A stretch of 44,686 nucleotides of DNA. It comes from an uncultured Bradyrhizobium sp. (GTDB lineage: Bacteria > Pseudomonadota > Alphaproteobacteria > Rhizobiales > Xanthobacteraceae). Location: the NCBI RefSeq assembly GCF_936943645.1, contig NZ_CAKZJO010000024.1, positions 1-44,686 on the forward strand, given 5' to 3'. The notes below the pieces were generated by a model that saw only the letters and a list, made by a program, of their open reading frames with translations, searched no databases and had not been told where the DNA came from. A program made the translations under genes and the position numbers. Within the stretch, counting starts at the first letter, position 1. The number at the start of each line of letters is the position of its first letter. Positions 1 to 6,938 of this stretch are shown piece by piece.

Positions 1-44
1 GCAGCTTCACGCACGCGAAGAAACCCATGACGCAGTACGACTAA
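1..44 (+). CDS. possible 3' end of a truncated upstream gene
   Basis: One frame starting at base 3 reads 13 codons and stops at TAA (42-44), giving a tail SFTHAKKPMTQYD. The other two plus frames either stop earlier or run on into the antisense of the next gene. A gene converging on the minus-strand gene that ends at 64 would fit the spacing. The fragment is too short to identify, so this is only a candidate. Confidence 0.3.
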   Translation, partial: SFTHAKKPMTQYD

Positions 45-63
45 TCCGCCCTACGATCTACCA

Positions 64-792
64 TCAATCCGGCAGCATCTCGCCGGAGCCGCCGAGCTCG
101 GCGGGCAGGTCGGCATATTTCGGCAGGCCATCCCTGACCGAGACCATCTTGCTTACATAGTTCGCGTGCAAGGTCGGCTGGTGCTGATACCCCTTCAGCA
201 CATTGGCGTAGACGTCGATCAGGCGCATGCGCGGATGCTCGGTCATGACGTGGCCGCCGCAGCGCTTGCAGAACTTCCGATAGGAATGCTCGGTCTTGTT
301 GAACGTCCCGAGCTCTGCTTCACCTTTGGTGATGCGCACGCTGTCCGACTTCCAGAGGCTGAAAGCATTGATCGGCGCAGCCGACCACGCCTGGCAGTCG
401 GCGCAATGGCAATAGCCCGAAAACATCGCCTTGCCTGTGACCTCGACCTCGACGGCGCCGCAGAAGCAGCCGGCGCGATAGCTTACTTGCGGCTCGGCAT
501 GCGCATCGCCGTCATCCGCCAGGAGGTCGTTGTAGGCGGGATCCTTGCGCATGAAATTGCGGATGAAGTCGCACTCGACGGAAAGCGTGCGGCCCTGCGC
601 CCGCACTGCATCCAGCGTGGCGCGGCCGAGCCTGGAGCCGATGCCGCGGCCACCGAGTTCCGGCGGCACCTCGGTATGCACCAGCGTGATCGCGCCGTCG
701 GTCTTGCGGTAGGTGACGAAGGCGATCGGCCCGTCGACATCGAGCTCGAACCGCTCACGTTCTTCGTTGTCGCGAAAGGCTTCCGGCATCAT
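64..792 (-). CDS. fusion of small GNAT-type acetyltransferase and GFA (CENP-V) zinc domain
   Basis: 242 residues in two parts. Residues about 1-80 resemble the short YjdJ-type GNAT fold (Acetyltransf_CG): an HTEVPPELGGRGIG stretch carries the acetyl-CoA binding R-G-x-G turn, followed by an ECDFIRNF...DPAY tail typical of that family. Residues about 108-225 are a GFA domain with the zinc cysteines GCFCG, CHCADC and CKRCG. GFA proteins are named after glutathione-dependent formaldehyde-activating enzyme, but most members have no proven substrate. Start: two adjacent ATG codons (790-792 and 787-789) follow a GGGAG ribosome site by about 5 bases; the frame is open further upstream but that part lacks domain character and overlaps the next gene. 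It lies 17 bp after the flavin reductase gene, probably in the same transcript. Both domains are clear; the function is not. Confidence 0.82.
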   Translation of the reverse strand: MMPEAFRDNEERERFELDVDGPIAFVTYRKTDGAITLVHTEVPPELGGRGIGSRLGRATLDAVRAQGRTLSVECDFIRNFMRKDPAYNDLLADDGDAHAEPQVSYRAGCFCGAVEVEVTGKAMFSGYCHCADCQAWSAAPINAFSLWKSDSVRITKGEAELGTFNKTEHSYRKFCKRCGGHVMTEHPRMRLIDVYANVLKGYQHQPTLHANYVSKMVSVRDGLPKYADLPAELGGSGEMLPD

Positions 793-809
793 CTCGCTCC
801 CGGGTTCGG

Positions 810-1427
810 CTATTTGGTCTTGGCGCCTTCCGCCGCCGGAAACACCACGCGGTCGTCGGTGCGGCAGTAGCGGTCGGCGAACATGCGGCCGATCGGGTGA
901 TAGCGATCCATGTGCACGCGCATCGCCTCGTCGTCCCACAGCTCGTCGCGGATGTGGAAGTGGAGGCCTTCGCCCATGATCAGCTTGCGGTCGTCGTTGA
1001 CGTCGATCAGCTTCCAGAGCTTGCACTCCATCGCCCAGGGCGTGTCGGCAAGCCGCGGCACGGCAACCTTCGTCGAGGGCGCGAGCTTCAGGCCTAGATA
1101 ATCGGGCTCGCCGATTTCAGGGGGAAAGTCGCCGCTGCTCTCGTGCATCGCCCGCGCCAGCGGCTCGTCGGTGAGGTTGACCACGAACTCGCCGGTGCGC
1201 TGGATGTTGAGGAAGGTATCCTTGTCCTGCCCGTCAGGCTTGCGGTTCGCTGCGAACATGCACAGCGGCGGATCCTCGCAGAAGGCGTTGAAGAAGCTGA
1301 AAGGTGCGGCGTTGACCACACCCGTCGGCCCGATCGAGGTCACCCAGGCGATCGGCCGCGGCAGGATGAAGGACGTCAGCACCTTGTAGCGCTCGCGTGG
1401 CGTCAGCTCGCTGGCGGCGTAGTCCAT
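810..1427 (-). CDS. flavin reductase family protein (FMN-binding split barrel)
   Basis: 205 residues. The N-terminal half has the pattern of the flavin reductase-like domain: FILPRPIAWVTSIGPTG, then NAAPFSFFNAFCEDPP and a TFLNIQRTGEFVVN stretch, which in this family build the FMN pocket and dimer interface. Such proteins either supply reduced flavin to a partner monooxygenase or bind FMN for their own redox reaction; none of the neighbours is an obvious flavin-dependent monooxygenase. The C-terminal part (HFHIRDELWDDE, DRYHPIGRMFADRY) is typical of the larger 200-residue members. Start ATG at 1425-1427. It is downstream of the ACAD10/11-like gene on the same strand, separated by a palindromic element. 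The family call is firm; the substrate is unknown. Confidence 0.85.
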   Translation of the reverse strand: MDYAASELTPRERYKVLTSFILPRPIAWVTSIGPTGVVNAAPFSFFNAFCEDPPLCMFAANRKPDGQDKDTFLNIQRTGEFVVNLTDEPLARAMHESSGDFPPEIGEPDYLGLKLAPSTKVAVPRLADTPWAMECKLWKLIDVNDDRKLIMGEGLHFHIRDELWDDEAMRVHMDRYHPIGRMFADRYCRTDDRVVFPAAEGAKTK

Positions 1428-1443
1428 GGTGGCTCCGTGGCAA

Positions 1444-1532
1444 GTCGTTATTGCCGGGCTTGACCCGGCAATCCATCAATCCCGAAGAATTGTTCTCTTC
1501 GACGGATGCGCGGGTCAAGCCCGCGCATGACG
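1444..1532 (-). repeat. palindromic intergenic element, family D-like
   Basis: The left arm (ttgccgggcttgacccggca) and right arm (gatgcgcgggtcaagcccgc) are related inverted sequences around a short loop, filling nearly the whole gap between two minus-strand genes. It resembles the element at 6845-6922 (core 'cgggcttg-cccgg'). Palindromes of this kind can act as transcription terminators or mRNA-stabilising hairpins; neither is shown here. Confidence 0.65.
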
Positions 1533-1540
1533 AGGAGGGC

Positions 1541-2818
1541 TCACGCCATGCTCAGCTCATGCCGGCCGACCACCATCCAGTGCACCTCGTCCGGACCATC
1601 GGCAAAGCGCAAATGGCGCACGTCCTGGTACATCTCGGCGAGCGGGGTCCAGTGCGAGATGCCGGTGGCGCCGTGCATCTGGATCGCCTGGTCGATGATC
1701 TTGCAGGCGCGCTCCGGCACCATGGCCTTGACCATGGAGACCCAGACGCGGGCTTCCTTGTTGCCGAGCACGTCCATCGCTTTCGCGGCCTTCAGCACCA
1801 TCAGCCGCATCGCCTCGATTTCGCAGCGGGCCTGCGCGATGATCTGCATGTTGCCGCCGAGATGGGCGATCTTCTTGCCGAACGCTTCGCGGGTAAGGCC
1901 ACGCTGCACCATCAGGTCGAGCGCCTTCTCGGCCTTGCCGATGGTGCGCATGCAATGGTGGATACGGCCCGGTCCGAGGCGAAGCTGCGAGATCTCGAAG
2001 CCGCGGCCTTCGCCGAGCAGCATGTTTTCCTTCGGGACTCGCACGTTGTTGAAGCGCATGTGCATGTGGCCGCGCGGAGCGTGGTCCTGGCCGAACACAT
2101 ACATCGGGCCGAGCACCTCGACGCCGGGCGTGTCGCGCGGCACCAGGATCTGCGACTGCTGCTTGCTCGGCGCCGCGTCCGGATTGGTCTTCACCATCAC
2201 GATGAGGATCTTGCAGCGGGGATCGCCTACGCCCGAGATGTAATATTTCTCACCGTTGATGACCCATTCGTCGCCGACGAGCTTGGCGGTGGTCGAGATG
2301 TTCTTGGCGTCGGAGGAGGCGACGTTCGGCTCGGTCATGACATAGGCCGAGCGGATCTCGCCGTTCAGCAGCGGCTTCAGCCACTTCTCTTTCTGCTCCT
2401 TGGTGCCGACGCGCTCCAGCACCTCCATGTTGCCGGTGTCGGGCGCCGAGCAGTTCATGGTCTCGGATGCCAGCGGGCTCTTGCCGAGCTCGGAGGCGAT
2501 ATAGGCGTAGTCGAGGTTCTTCAGGCCCTGGCCGGTCTCGTCATCGGGCAGGAAGAAGTTCCAGAGGCCTTCCTGCTTGGCCTTGTTCTTGGCCTTCTCC
2601 AGCACCTCGAGCTGCTTCGGCGTGAAGCTCCAGCGATCTTCCTTGCCTTCGCCCGCCTTGGCGAACTCGATCGACATCGGCTCGACGGTGTCGCGGATGA
2701 ACTTCTTGACGTGATCGTAGAGCGGCCGGACCTGGTCCGACATCCTGAGGTCGTTGAGCTCGTCGCCGGGATTGAGGGTGTAGTTGGTGGTGCGGGGAAT
2801 GTAGGTGTGTTTTGTCAT
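1541..2818 (-). CDS. acyl-CoA dehydrogenase of the ACAD10/ACAD11 (LvaC-like) type
   Basis: 425 residues with complete acyl-CoA dehydrogenase architecture: helical N domain, beta domain with VMTEPNVASSDA (about residue 157) and WVINGEKYY, and C-terminal four-helix domain. The stretches LGEGRGFEISQLRLGPGR, IHHCMRTIGKAEKAL and FADGPDEVH closely resemble what I recall of the C-terminal ACAD domain of human ACAD11. At the place of the usual catalytic Glu (YEGT in MCAD), this protein has Asp407 in ADGPDEVH, as ACAD10/11 does. In that family and in Pseudomonas LvaC, the enzyme acts on 4-phosphoacyl-CoA made by a kinase domain or partner. A matching kinase gene lies at 5360-6346. Start ATG with a GGGAGGAACA site directly upstream. 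Probably transcribed with the VOC and SDR genes upstream. Confidence 0.9.
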   Translation of the reverse strand: MTKHTYIPRTTNYTLNPGDELNDLRMSDQVRPLYDHVKKFIRDTVEPMSIEFAKAGEGKEDRWSFTPKQLEVLEKAKNKAKQEGLWNFFLPDDETGQGLKNLDYAYIASELGKSPLASETMNCSAPDTGNMEVLERVGTKEQKEKWLKPLLNGEIRSAYVMTEPNVASSDAKNISTTAKLVGDEWVINGEKYYISGVGDPRCKILIVMVKTNPDAAPSKQQSQILVPRDTPGVEVLGPMYVFGQDHAPRGHMHMRFNNVRVPKENMLLGEGRGFEISQLRLGPGRIHHCMRTIGKAEKALDLMVQRGLTREAFGKKIAHLGGNMQIIAQARCEIEAMRLMVLKAAKAMDVLGNKEARVWVSMVKAMVPERACKIIDQAIQMHGATGISHWTPLAEMYQDVRHLRFADGPDEVHWMVVGRHELSMA

Positions 2819-2979
2819 TGTTCCTCCCGGGGACGCTGAGATCGAATTGGCCGGAAGAATAGTCGCAGCGCCGCCAAAGTGCGAGCGCGTATTTTCTCAC
2901 GCGAGCCATGCCATGCGATGGAATTTCGCGGGGACGTTTGAAATGTTGTTTGAATGGGGGTACGAGAAATCTTTCCAGT

Positions 2980-3121
2980 GTCGTCCCGGACAAGCGCGCC
3001 CCAAGCGCGCGCAGATCCGGGACCCATAGCCACAGGAAGAAGTTTGGCGAAGACTCGGAGTGTCCAGCTCGCCCCATAACCGCTCCCTGTGGTTATGGGT
3101 CCCCGCCTTCGCGGGGACGAC
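2980..3121. repeat. palindromic intergenic element, family A (copy 1, 142 bp)
   Basis: Bounded by gtcgtccc at the left and gggacgac at the right, with an internal pair gggacccata / ttatgggtcccc, so it can fold into a long interrupted hairpin. Related copies are at 10984-11144 and 34115-34259, and a partial one at 44614. It occupies half of the 321-bp gap between the VOC gene and the ACAD gene; bases 2819-2979 show nothing else recognisable beyond the ACAD ribosome site. Confidence 0.85.
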
Positions 3122-3139
3122 ACCGGTATTGTGGGCAAC

Positions 3140-3520
3140 TCAGTTCGGCAGCCGATGCATCGCGCAGATCTTGTTGCCGTCGAGGTCGCGCAAGTAGGCG
3201 AGATAGAGCTTGCCACCCGGACCCTGGCGGATGCCGGGCGGATCCTCGATCGGCTTGCCGCCGGCGGCAAGGCCGGCTGCGTGCCATTGGTCGACCTGCT
3301 CGGGCGAGCTGCAGGCAAAGCCGATCGTGCCGCCATTCGCGCACGTTGCCGGCTCGCCGTTGATCGGCTTCGACACCGAGAACACGCCGGTCTTGGTGAT
3401 GTAGAAAATGCGATGGCCGTCGACCCTGGCCGGTCGCACCTCGAGCGTGCTCAGCAAATTGTCGTAAAACGTCTTGGCCTTGTCGAGATCGTTGGTGCCG
3501 ATCATGATGTGCGAGAACAT
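3140..3520 (-). CDS. VOC (glyoxalase/bleomycin-resistance/dioxygenase fold) protein
   Basis: 126 residues, a single VOC module made of two beta-alpha-beta-beta-beta halves. It opens with MFSHIMIGTNDLDKAKTFYD, the usual first strand and helix of small VOC proteins, and ends with LYLAYLRDLDGNKICAMH, where the second-half metal-ligand strand lies. The GPGGKLYLAYLRDLDGNK segment is common in VOC proteins of rhizobia annotated only by family. Members include isomerases, glyoxalases and thiol transferases; the sequence does not say which applies. Start ATG at 3518-3520 after GAGGGAATGGGCAA. It lies between the SDR and ACAD genes on the same strand, with palindromic elements on both sides. Confidence 0.85.
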   Translation of the reverse strand: MFSHIMIGTNDLDKAKTFYDNLLSTLEVRPARVDGHRIFYITKTGVFSVSKPINGEPATCANGGTIGFACSSPEQVDQWHAAGLAAGGKPIEDPPGIRQGPGGKLYLAYLRDLDGNKICAMHRLPN

Positions 3521-3540
3521 TTGCCCATTCCCTCAGTGTT

Positions 3541-3622
3541 GTAGCCCGGATGGAGCGAAGCGAAATCCGGGTCTTGCTTGCTTTTGGCCGTCCCGGATCG
3601 CGGTTCGCTCCATCCGGGCTAC
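3541..3622. repeat. palindromic intergenic element, family F (82 bp)
   Basis: Left arm gtagcccggatggagcgaag and right arm cgctccatccgggctac are inverted repeats around a short loop. It fills the gap between the stop of the SDR gene (3628) and the start of the VOC gene (3520). I see only one copy of this family in the window. Confidence 0.75.
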
Positions 3623-3627
3623 GAGAA

Positions 3628-4407
3628 TCAAAACGCCGTATAGCCACCGTCGATCACGAACGTATCCGCGGTGTGATACGACGACGCCTTGCTCATCAGA
3701 TACACGGCGATGCCGCCGAAATCGCTGGGCTCGCCGAAGCGGCGCATCGGAATGCGCGGCATCACGTTGGCGACGAATTTGTCGTTGGCCATGATGCCCG
3801 CGGTCATGTCGCTCTTGATCCAGCCGGGCAGGATCGCGTTGGCGGTGACGCCGTGGCGGGCGAGCTCGACACCGAGCGCGCGCACCAGCGCGTTGATCGC
3901 GGCCTTGGTCGCCGCATAATGCTCGTTGCGCGCCGTGCCGAAGATCGAGGCGAGGCTCGAGGTCGCCACCAGCCGGCCGAAGGGATCGCCGGCATTGGCG
4001 CGTTCGGTCATGTGCTTGGCCGCGGCCTGAAACGCGTGGAATACGCCGTCGAGATTGGTTGCGAACATCGTGCGCCATTCCTCCTCGGTGCGCTCGATGA
4101 AGGACCTGCGGCCGCCGCCGCCGATGCCGGCATTGGCGAAGCAGCCATCGACCCGGCCAAAGGTGTCGAGCGTCGCCTTCATCGCGGCATTGACCGAGGC
4201 CGGATCGGTGACGTCGCAGACACGGGTGTCGACCTTGCCTGACAGGCCCGCCATGCTTGCGGCGGCGGCCTTGTTCTTGTCGGCGTTGCGGCCCCAGATC
4301 GAGACGTTGCAGCCCTGGCCCGCGAGCGCCTGCGCGATGCCGAGGCCGATGCCGCCATTGCCGCCGGTGATCACGGCGACGCGGCCGGAGAGGTCGAAAA
4401 TCGTCAT
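3628..4407 (-). CDS. SDR family NAD(P)-dependent oxidoreductase (candidate LvaD-like partner)
   Basis: 259 residues, classical short-chain dehydrogenase. The Rossmann motif TGGNGGIG is at residues 14-21, NAG at about 92-94, the catalytic Ser at 150-151 and the YxxxK pair at Tyr164 and Lys168. The C-terminal end FVIDGGYTAF is the usual classical-SDR finish. Start ATG (4405-4407) has AGGAAACGCC just upstream; an in-frame ATG further upstream lacks such a site. It is divergent from the crotonase-kinase-DUF6285 operon across a 167-bp gap that should hold promoters in both directions. In the levulinate pathway an SDR (LvaD) reduces the 4-oxo group of levulinyl-CoA; the neighbourhood makes that role possible, but the sequence alone does not fix the substrate. 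Confidence 0.88.
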   Translation of the reverse strand: MTIFDLSGRVAVITGGNGGIGLGIAQALAGQGCNVSIWGRNADKNKAAAASMAGLSGKVDTRVCDVTDPASVNAAMKATLDTFGRVDGCFANAGIGGGGRRSFIERTEEEWRTMFATNLDGVFHAFQAAAKHMTERANAGDPFGRLVATSSLASIFGTARNEHYAATKAAINALVRALGVELARHGVTANAILPGWIKSDMTAGIMANDKFVANVMPRIPMRRFGEPSDFGGIAVYLMSKASSYHTADTFVIDGGYTAF

Positions 4408-4574
4408 GGCGCGTTTCCTGTTTTTTGGTCTGCAGCCCATCAGCCGCTGCGCGCAAGATTGCTTGCTATGCTCTGATCACCATGGACAAGACCGCGCCAA
4501 AAATCAAATATGCGCCCCGACAAAGCGAATTCCGGTCTGCGAAACTGACGCAGGCCGCAACCGACGAGGAAACC

Positions 4575-5363
4575 ATGCAGTTCAAACACGTCACGCTCGA
4601 TTTCGATGGATCGGTCGCAATCCTCAGGCTCGACCATCAGGAGGTGATGAACGCGGTGTCCGTCGACATGCTGGGCGGCCTTGCCGAGGCGCTCGATGCG
4701 ATCGAGGAGAAGAAGGACGAGGTGCGCTGCGTCGTGCTGACCGGCGCCGGCCGCGCCTTCTGCACCGGCGCGAATCTGCAGGGGCGCAACAACCAGTCGA
4801 AGAAGACCAAGGCCGGCCTGACGCTGGAGACGGGCTTTCACCCGTTCCTGCGCCGCATCCGCAATCTGCATTGCCCCATCGTCACTGCGGTCAACGGCCC
4901 GGCTGCCGGCGCCGGCATGAGCTTTGCGCTGCTCGGCGATATGATCCTGTGCGCGCGCTCGTCCTATTTCCTGCAGGCTTTCCGCCGCATCGGCCTCGTG
5001 CCGGATTGCGGCTCGACCTGGCTCTTGCCGCGTCTCGTCGGCCGGGCGCGCTCGATCGAATTGTCGCTGATGGGCGAGCGGCTGCCGGCGGAGAAGGCGC
5101 TGGAATGGGGCCTCGTCAACCGCGTCCATGACGACGCCGTGCTGATGGAGGAGGCGATGAAGCTCGCGCGCGATCTCGCCAGCGGCCCGACTGTGGCGCT
5201 GTCGCTGATCCGCAAGCTCTATTGGGACAGCCCCGAAAACTCCTTCGAGGATCAGCTCAATCTCGAATTCCAGTGCCAGCTCCGTGCCGGCGACACCCAG
5301 GACTTCCGCGAAGGCGTCGGCGCGTTCCTGGAGAAGCGGCCCGCGCAGTTCAAAGGCAAATGA
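4575..5363 (+). CDS. crotonase-fold enoyl-CoA isomerase/hydratase, PaaG-like
   Basis: 262 residues. Crotonase markers: AFCTGANLQG (oxyanion region, about 61-70), NGPAAGAG (108-114) and the C-terminal helices. The two Glu residues used by true enoyl-CoA hydratase are absent: Ser116 and Phe136 take their places. Asp144 in RIGLVPDCG matches the catalytic Asp of PaaG-type isomerases, so isomerisation of a double bond is more likely than plain hydration. Start ATG at 4575 follows GAGGAAACC; the frame is open from 4425 but that part has no family similarity. The stop overlaps the next start as ATGA (5360-5363), so it is translationally coupled to the kinase gene. This links it to handling the kinase/ACAD product, by inference. 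Confidence 0.87.
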   Translation: MQFKHVTLDFDGSVAILRLDHQEVMNAVSVDMLGGLAEALDAIEEKKDEVRCVVLTGAGRAFCTGANLQGRNNQSKKTKAGLTLETGFHPFLRRIRNLHCPIVTAVNGPAAGAGMSFALLGDMILCARSSYFLQAFRRIGLVPDCGSTWLLPRLVGRARSIELSLMGERLPAEKALEWGLVNRVHDDAVLMEEAMKLARDLASGPTVALSLIRKLYWDSPENSFEDQLNLEFQCQLRAGDTQDFREGVGAFLEKRPAQFKGK

Positions 5364-6346
5364 TCGAGGCCGAGCTTTCCCGCAGCGTACGGCGCTGGTG
5401 CAAGGGCGCGACCGGCGCGACCTCTGCGGCCAAACTGTCGGGCGGCGCCAGTCAGGAAACCTGGCGCTTCGACATCACCCATCCCGATGGCGCGATCGGC
5501 GCGATCCTGCGGCGCTCGCCGAAGGGCTATGGCGCCGCGCCGACGCGCGCGGCGGGCCTCGCCGCCGAAGCGCAGCTGATGCAGCTCGCCTTCGATGCCG
5601 GCGTGCCGTCGCCGCGCGTGCTGCACGTGCTGGTGCCCGAGGACGACCTCGGCACCGGTTTCATCATGCAGCGGATCGAGGGCGAGACCATCGCGCGCAA
5701 GATCCTGCGCGACGACGATTATGCGGCGGCAAGGCCGCGTCTGGCGCGGCAGATCGGCGGCATTCTCGCCGGTCTCCATCGCCTGCCCATGGACAAGCTG
5801 CCGGAGCTGCGCAGCCGCGGCGCGACCCAGGAGATCGCCGAGTTCGATCGCGACTATCGCAGCCTGAACTGGCCCAAGCCCGTGTTCGAGCTGGCGCTGC
5901 GTTGGCTCCGGGATCACGATCCCGGCCCGTCGGCCGAGACGACGCTGGTGCACGGCGATTTCCGCAACGGCAATCTCATCATCGGTGCGGATGGCGTGCG
6001 CGCCGTGCTGGACTGGGAGCTCGCCCATCTCGGCGACCCCATGGAGGATCTCGGCTGGGTCTGTGTCAATTCCTGGCGCTTCGGCGAGATCGACAAGCCT
6101 GTCGGCGGCTTTGGTTCGCGCGAGGAGCTGTTCGCGGGCTATGAGGCTGCGGGCCGCAAGGTCGACCCTGCGCGCGTGAAATTCTGGGAAGTGATGGGCA
6201 CGCTGCGCTGGGGCATCATGTGCGGGGGCATGATGCAGCGGTTCCGCGACGGCCCGGATCATTCCATGGAGCGCGCCATGATCGGCCGCCGCGCATCCGA
6301 GACCGAGATCGATCTGTTGCGGCTGCTGGCGCCGCGCGGGAGCTGA
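5360..6346 (+). CDS. APH/choline-kinase-fold phosphotransferase, ACAD10/11 N-domain type (LvaA-like)
   Basis: 328 residues. The aminoglycoside-phosphotransferase fold is shown by the catalytic loop HGDFRNGN (His198, Asp200, Asn205) and the metal-binding LDWELAHLGDP (Asp218). The N-terminal lobe has KLSGGASQETW, like the glycine loop of ACAD10/11-type kinases, and FIMQRIEGE before the hinge. In animals this domain is fused to an acyl-CoA dehydrogenase and phosphorylates 4-hydroxyacyl-CoA; in Pseudomonas the free-standing LvaA does this for 4-hydroxyvaleryl-CoA. Antibiotic resistance is unlikely, given the acyl-CoA context. Start ATG overlaps the crotonase stop by 4 bases, and the DUF6285 gene follows after 3 bases, so the three form one tightly coupled operon. 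Confidence 0.9.
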   Translation: MIEAELSRSVRRWCKGATGATSAAKLSGGASQETWRFDITHPDGAIGAILRRSPKGYGAAPTRAAGLAAEAQLMQLAFDAGVPSPRVLHVLVPEDDLGTGFIMQRIEGETIARKILRDDDYAAARPRLARQIGGILAGLHRLPMDKLPELRSRGATQEIAEFDRDYRSLNWPKPVFELALRWLRDHDPGPSAETTLVHGDFRNGNLIIGADGVRAVLDWELAHLGDPMEDLGWVCVNSWRFGEIDKPVGGFGSREELFAGYEAAGRKVDPARVKFWEVMGTLRWGIMCGGMMQRFRDGPDHSMERAMIGRRASETEIDLLRLLAPRGS

Positions 6347-6349
6347 CAC

Positions 6350-6727
6350 ATGCAGGACGAGCCGACCCCGATCGAGCTGACCAGATCGGTCGCCGATTTC
6401 CTCCGCAACGACATCACCCCGCTGATCTCCGGCCACCAGGCCTTCAAGCTCCGCGTCGCCATCAACATCCTCGACCTCGTGACGCGGCAGATGACGCGCG
6501 AGAAGGGAAGCGATGCTGCGGAAGTCGAACGGCTGCGCGCGCTGCTTGGTGTCGATGGCTCGATTACCGACCTCAACCGCGCGCTCGCCGAGCGCATCGC
6601 CAAAGGCGAGGTCGATCTCGCGACGCCGGGCCTTGCCGAGCACCTCTGGGCGACCACGATGGACAAGCTCGCGGTCGATCAGCCGAATTACGCGTCGTAC
6701 AAGCGCGAACAGAGACGAGGCGGGTAG
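6350..6727 (+). CDS. DUF6285 small protein (candidate LvaB-like kinase partner)
   Basis: 125 residues, mostly helical, no signal peptide or membrane segment. The pattern ELTRSVADFLRNDI...GHQAFKLRVAINIL (about 9-42) and the end LWATTMDKLAVDQPNY fit DUF6285 as I know it, a family usually found beside APH-like kinases and acyl-CoA dehydrogenases. In Pseudomonas putida a small protein, LvaB, is needed with the kinase LvaA; size and position here are the same, so an equivalent role is likely but inferred. It starts 3 bases after the kinase stop and ends 10 bases before a strong hairpin element. The C-terminal tail YKREQRRGG is basic and probably disordered. Confidence 0.82.
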   Translation: MQDEPTPIELTRSVADFLRNDITPLISGHQAFKLRVAINILDLVTRQMTREKGSDAAEVERLRALLGVDGSITDLNRALAERIAKGEVDLATPGLAEHLWATTMDKLAVDQPNYASYKREQRRGG

Positions 6728-6737
6728 CTCTCTCGCC

Positions 6738-6817
6738 GTCATTGCGAGCGCAGCGAAGCAATCCAGGCTGCCTCCGCGGAAAAGAGTCTGGATTGCTTCG
6801 CTGCGCTCGCAATGACG
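6738..6817. repeat. palindromic element, family C (copy 1); possible terminator
   Basis: The first 28 bases (6738-6765) are the exact reverse complement of the last 28 (6790-6817), leaving a 24-base loop. It begins 10 bases after the DUF6285 stop, where it could end the kinase operon transcript. There is no clear T-run after the hairpin. A related copy is at 28746-28830 and a remnant at about 40072-40093. Confidence 0.88.
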
Positions 6818-6844
6818 GCGGTGAGAGCGGCGTCGCTCTCCATC

Positions 6845-6922
6845 GTCATGCCCGGGCTTGTCCCGGGCATCCACGTTCTTCGTGCCGCCTCAAGACGTGG
6901 ATGGGACAAGCCCGGCCATGAC
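6845..6922. repeat. palindromic element, family D
   Basis: Left arm gtcatgcccgggcttgtccc and right arm gggacaagcccggccatgac are near-perfect inverted repeats with an inner ccacg / cgtgg pair. It lies 27 bp after the family C element and just before the convergent crotonase stop at 6939, so the convergent gap is filled by two different palindromes in tandem. Confidence 0.85.
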
Positions 6923-6938
6923 GCTGAGACAGCGTGCT

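Noticed and set aside
5360..6346. Aminoglycoside resistance gene
   Set aside because: The fold is that of aminoglycoside phosphotransferases, but the coupling to a crotonase and DUF6285 and the ACAD10/11-type neighbour point to acyl-CoA metabolism.
5252..6874. Open frame of 540 codons antisense to the kinase and DUF6285 genes
   Set aside because: It is a by-product of high third-position GC opposite real genes; the translation is rich in Arg, Ala and His with no family pattern, and the sense genes have clear active-site motifs.
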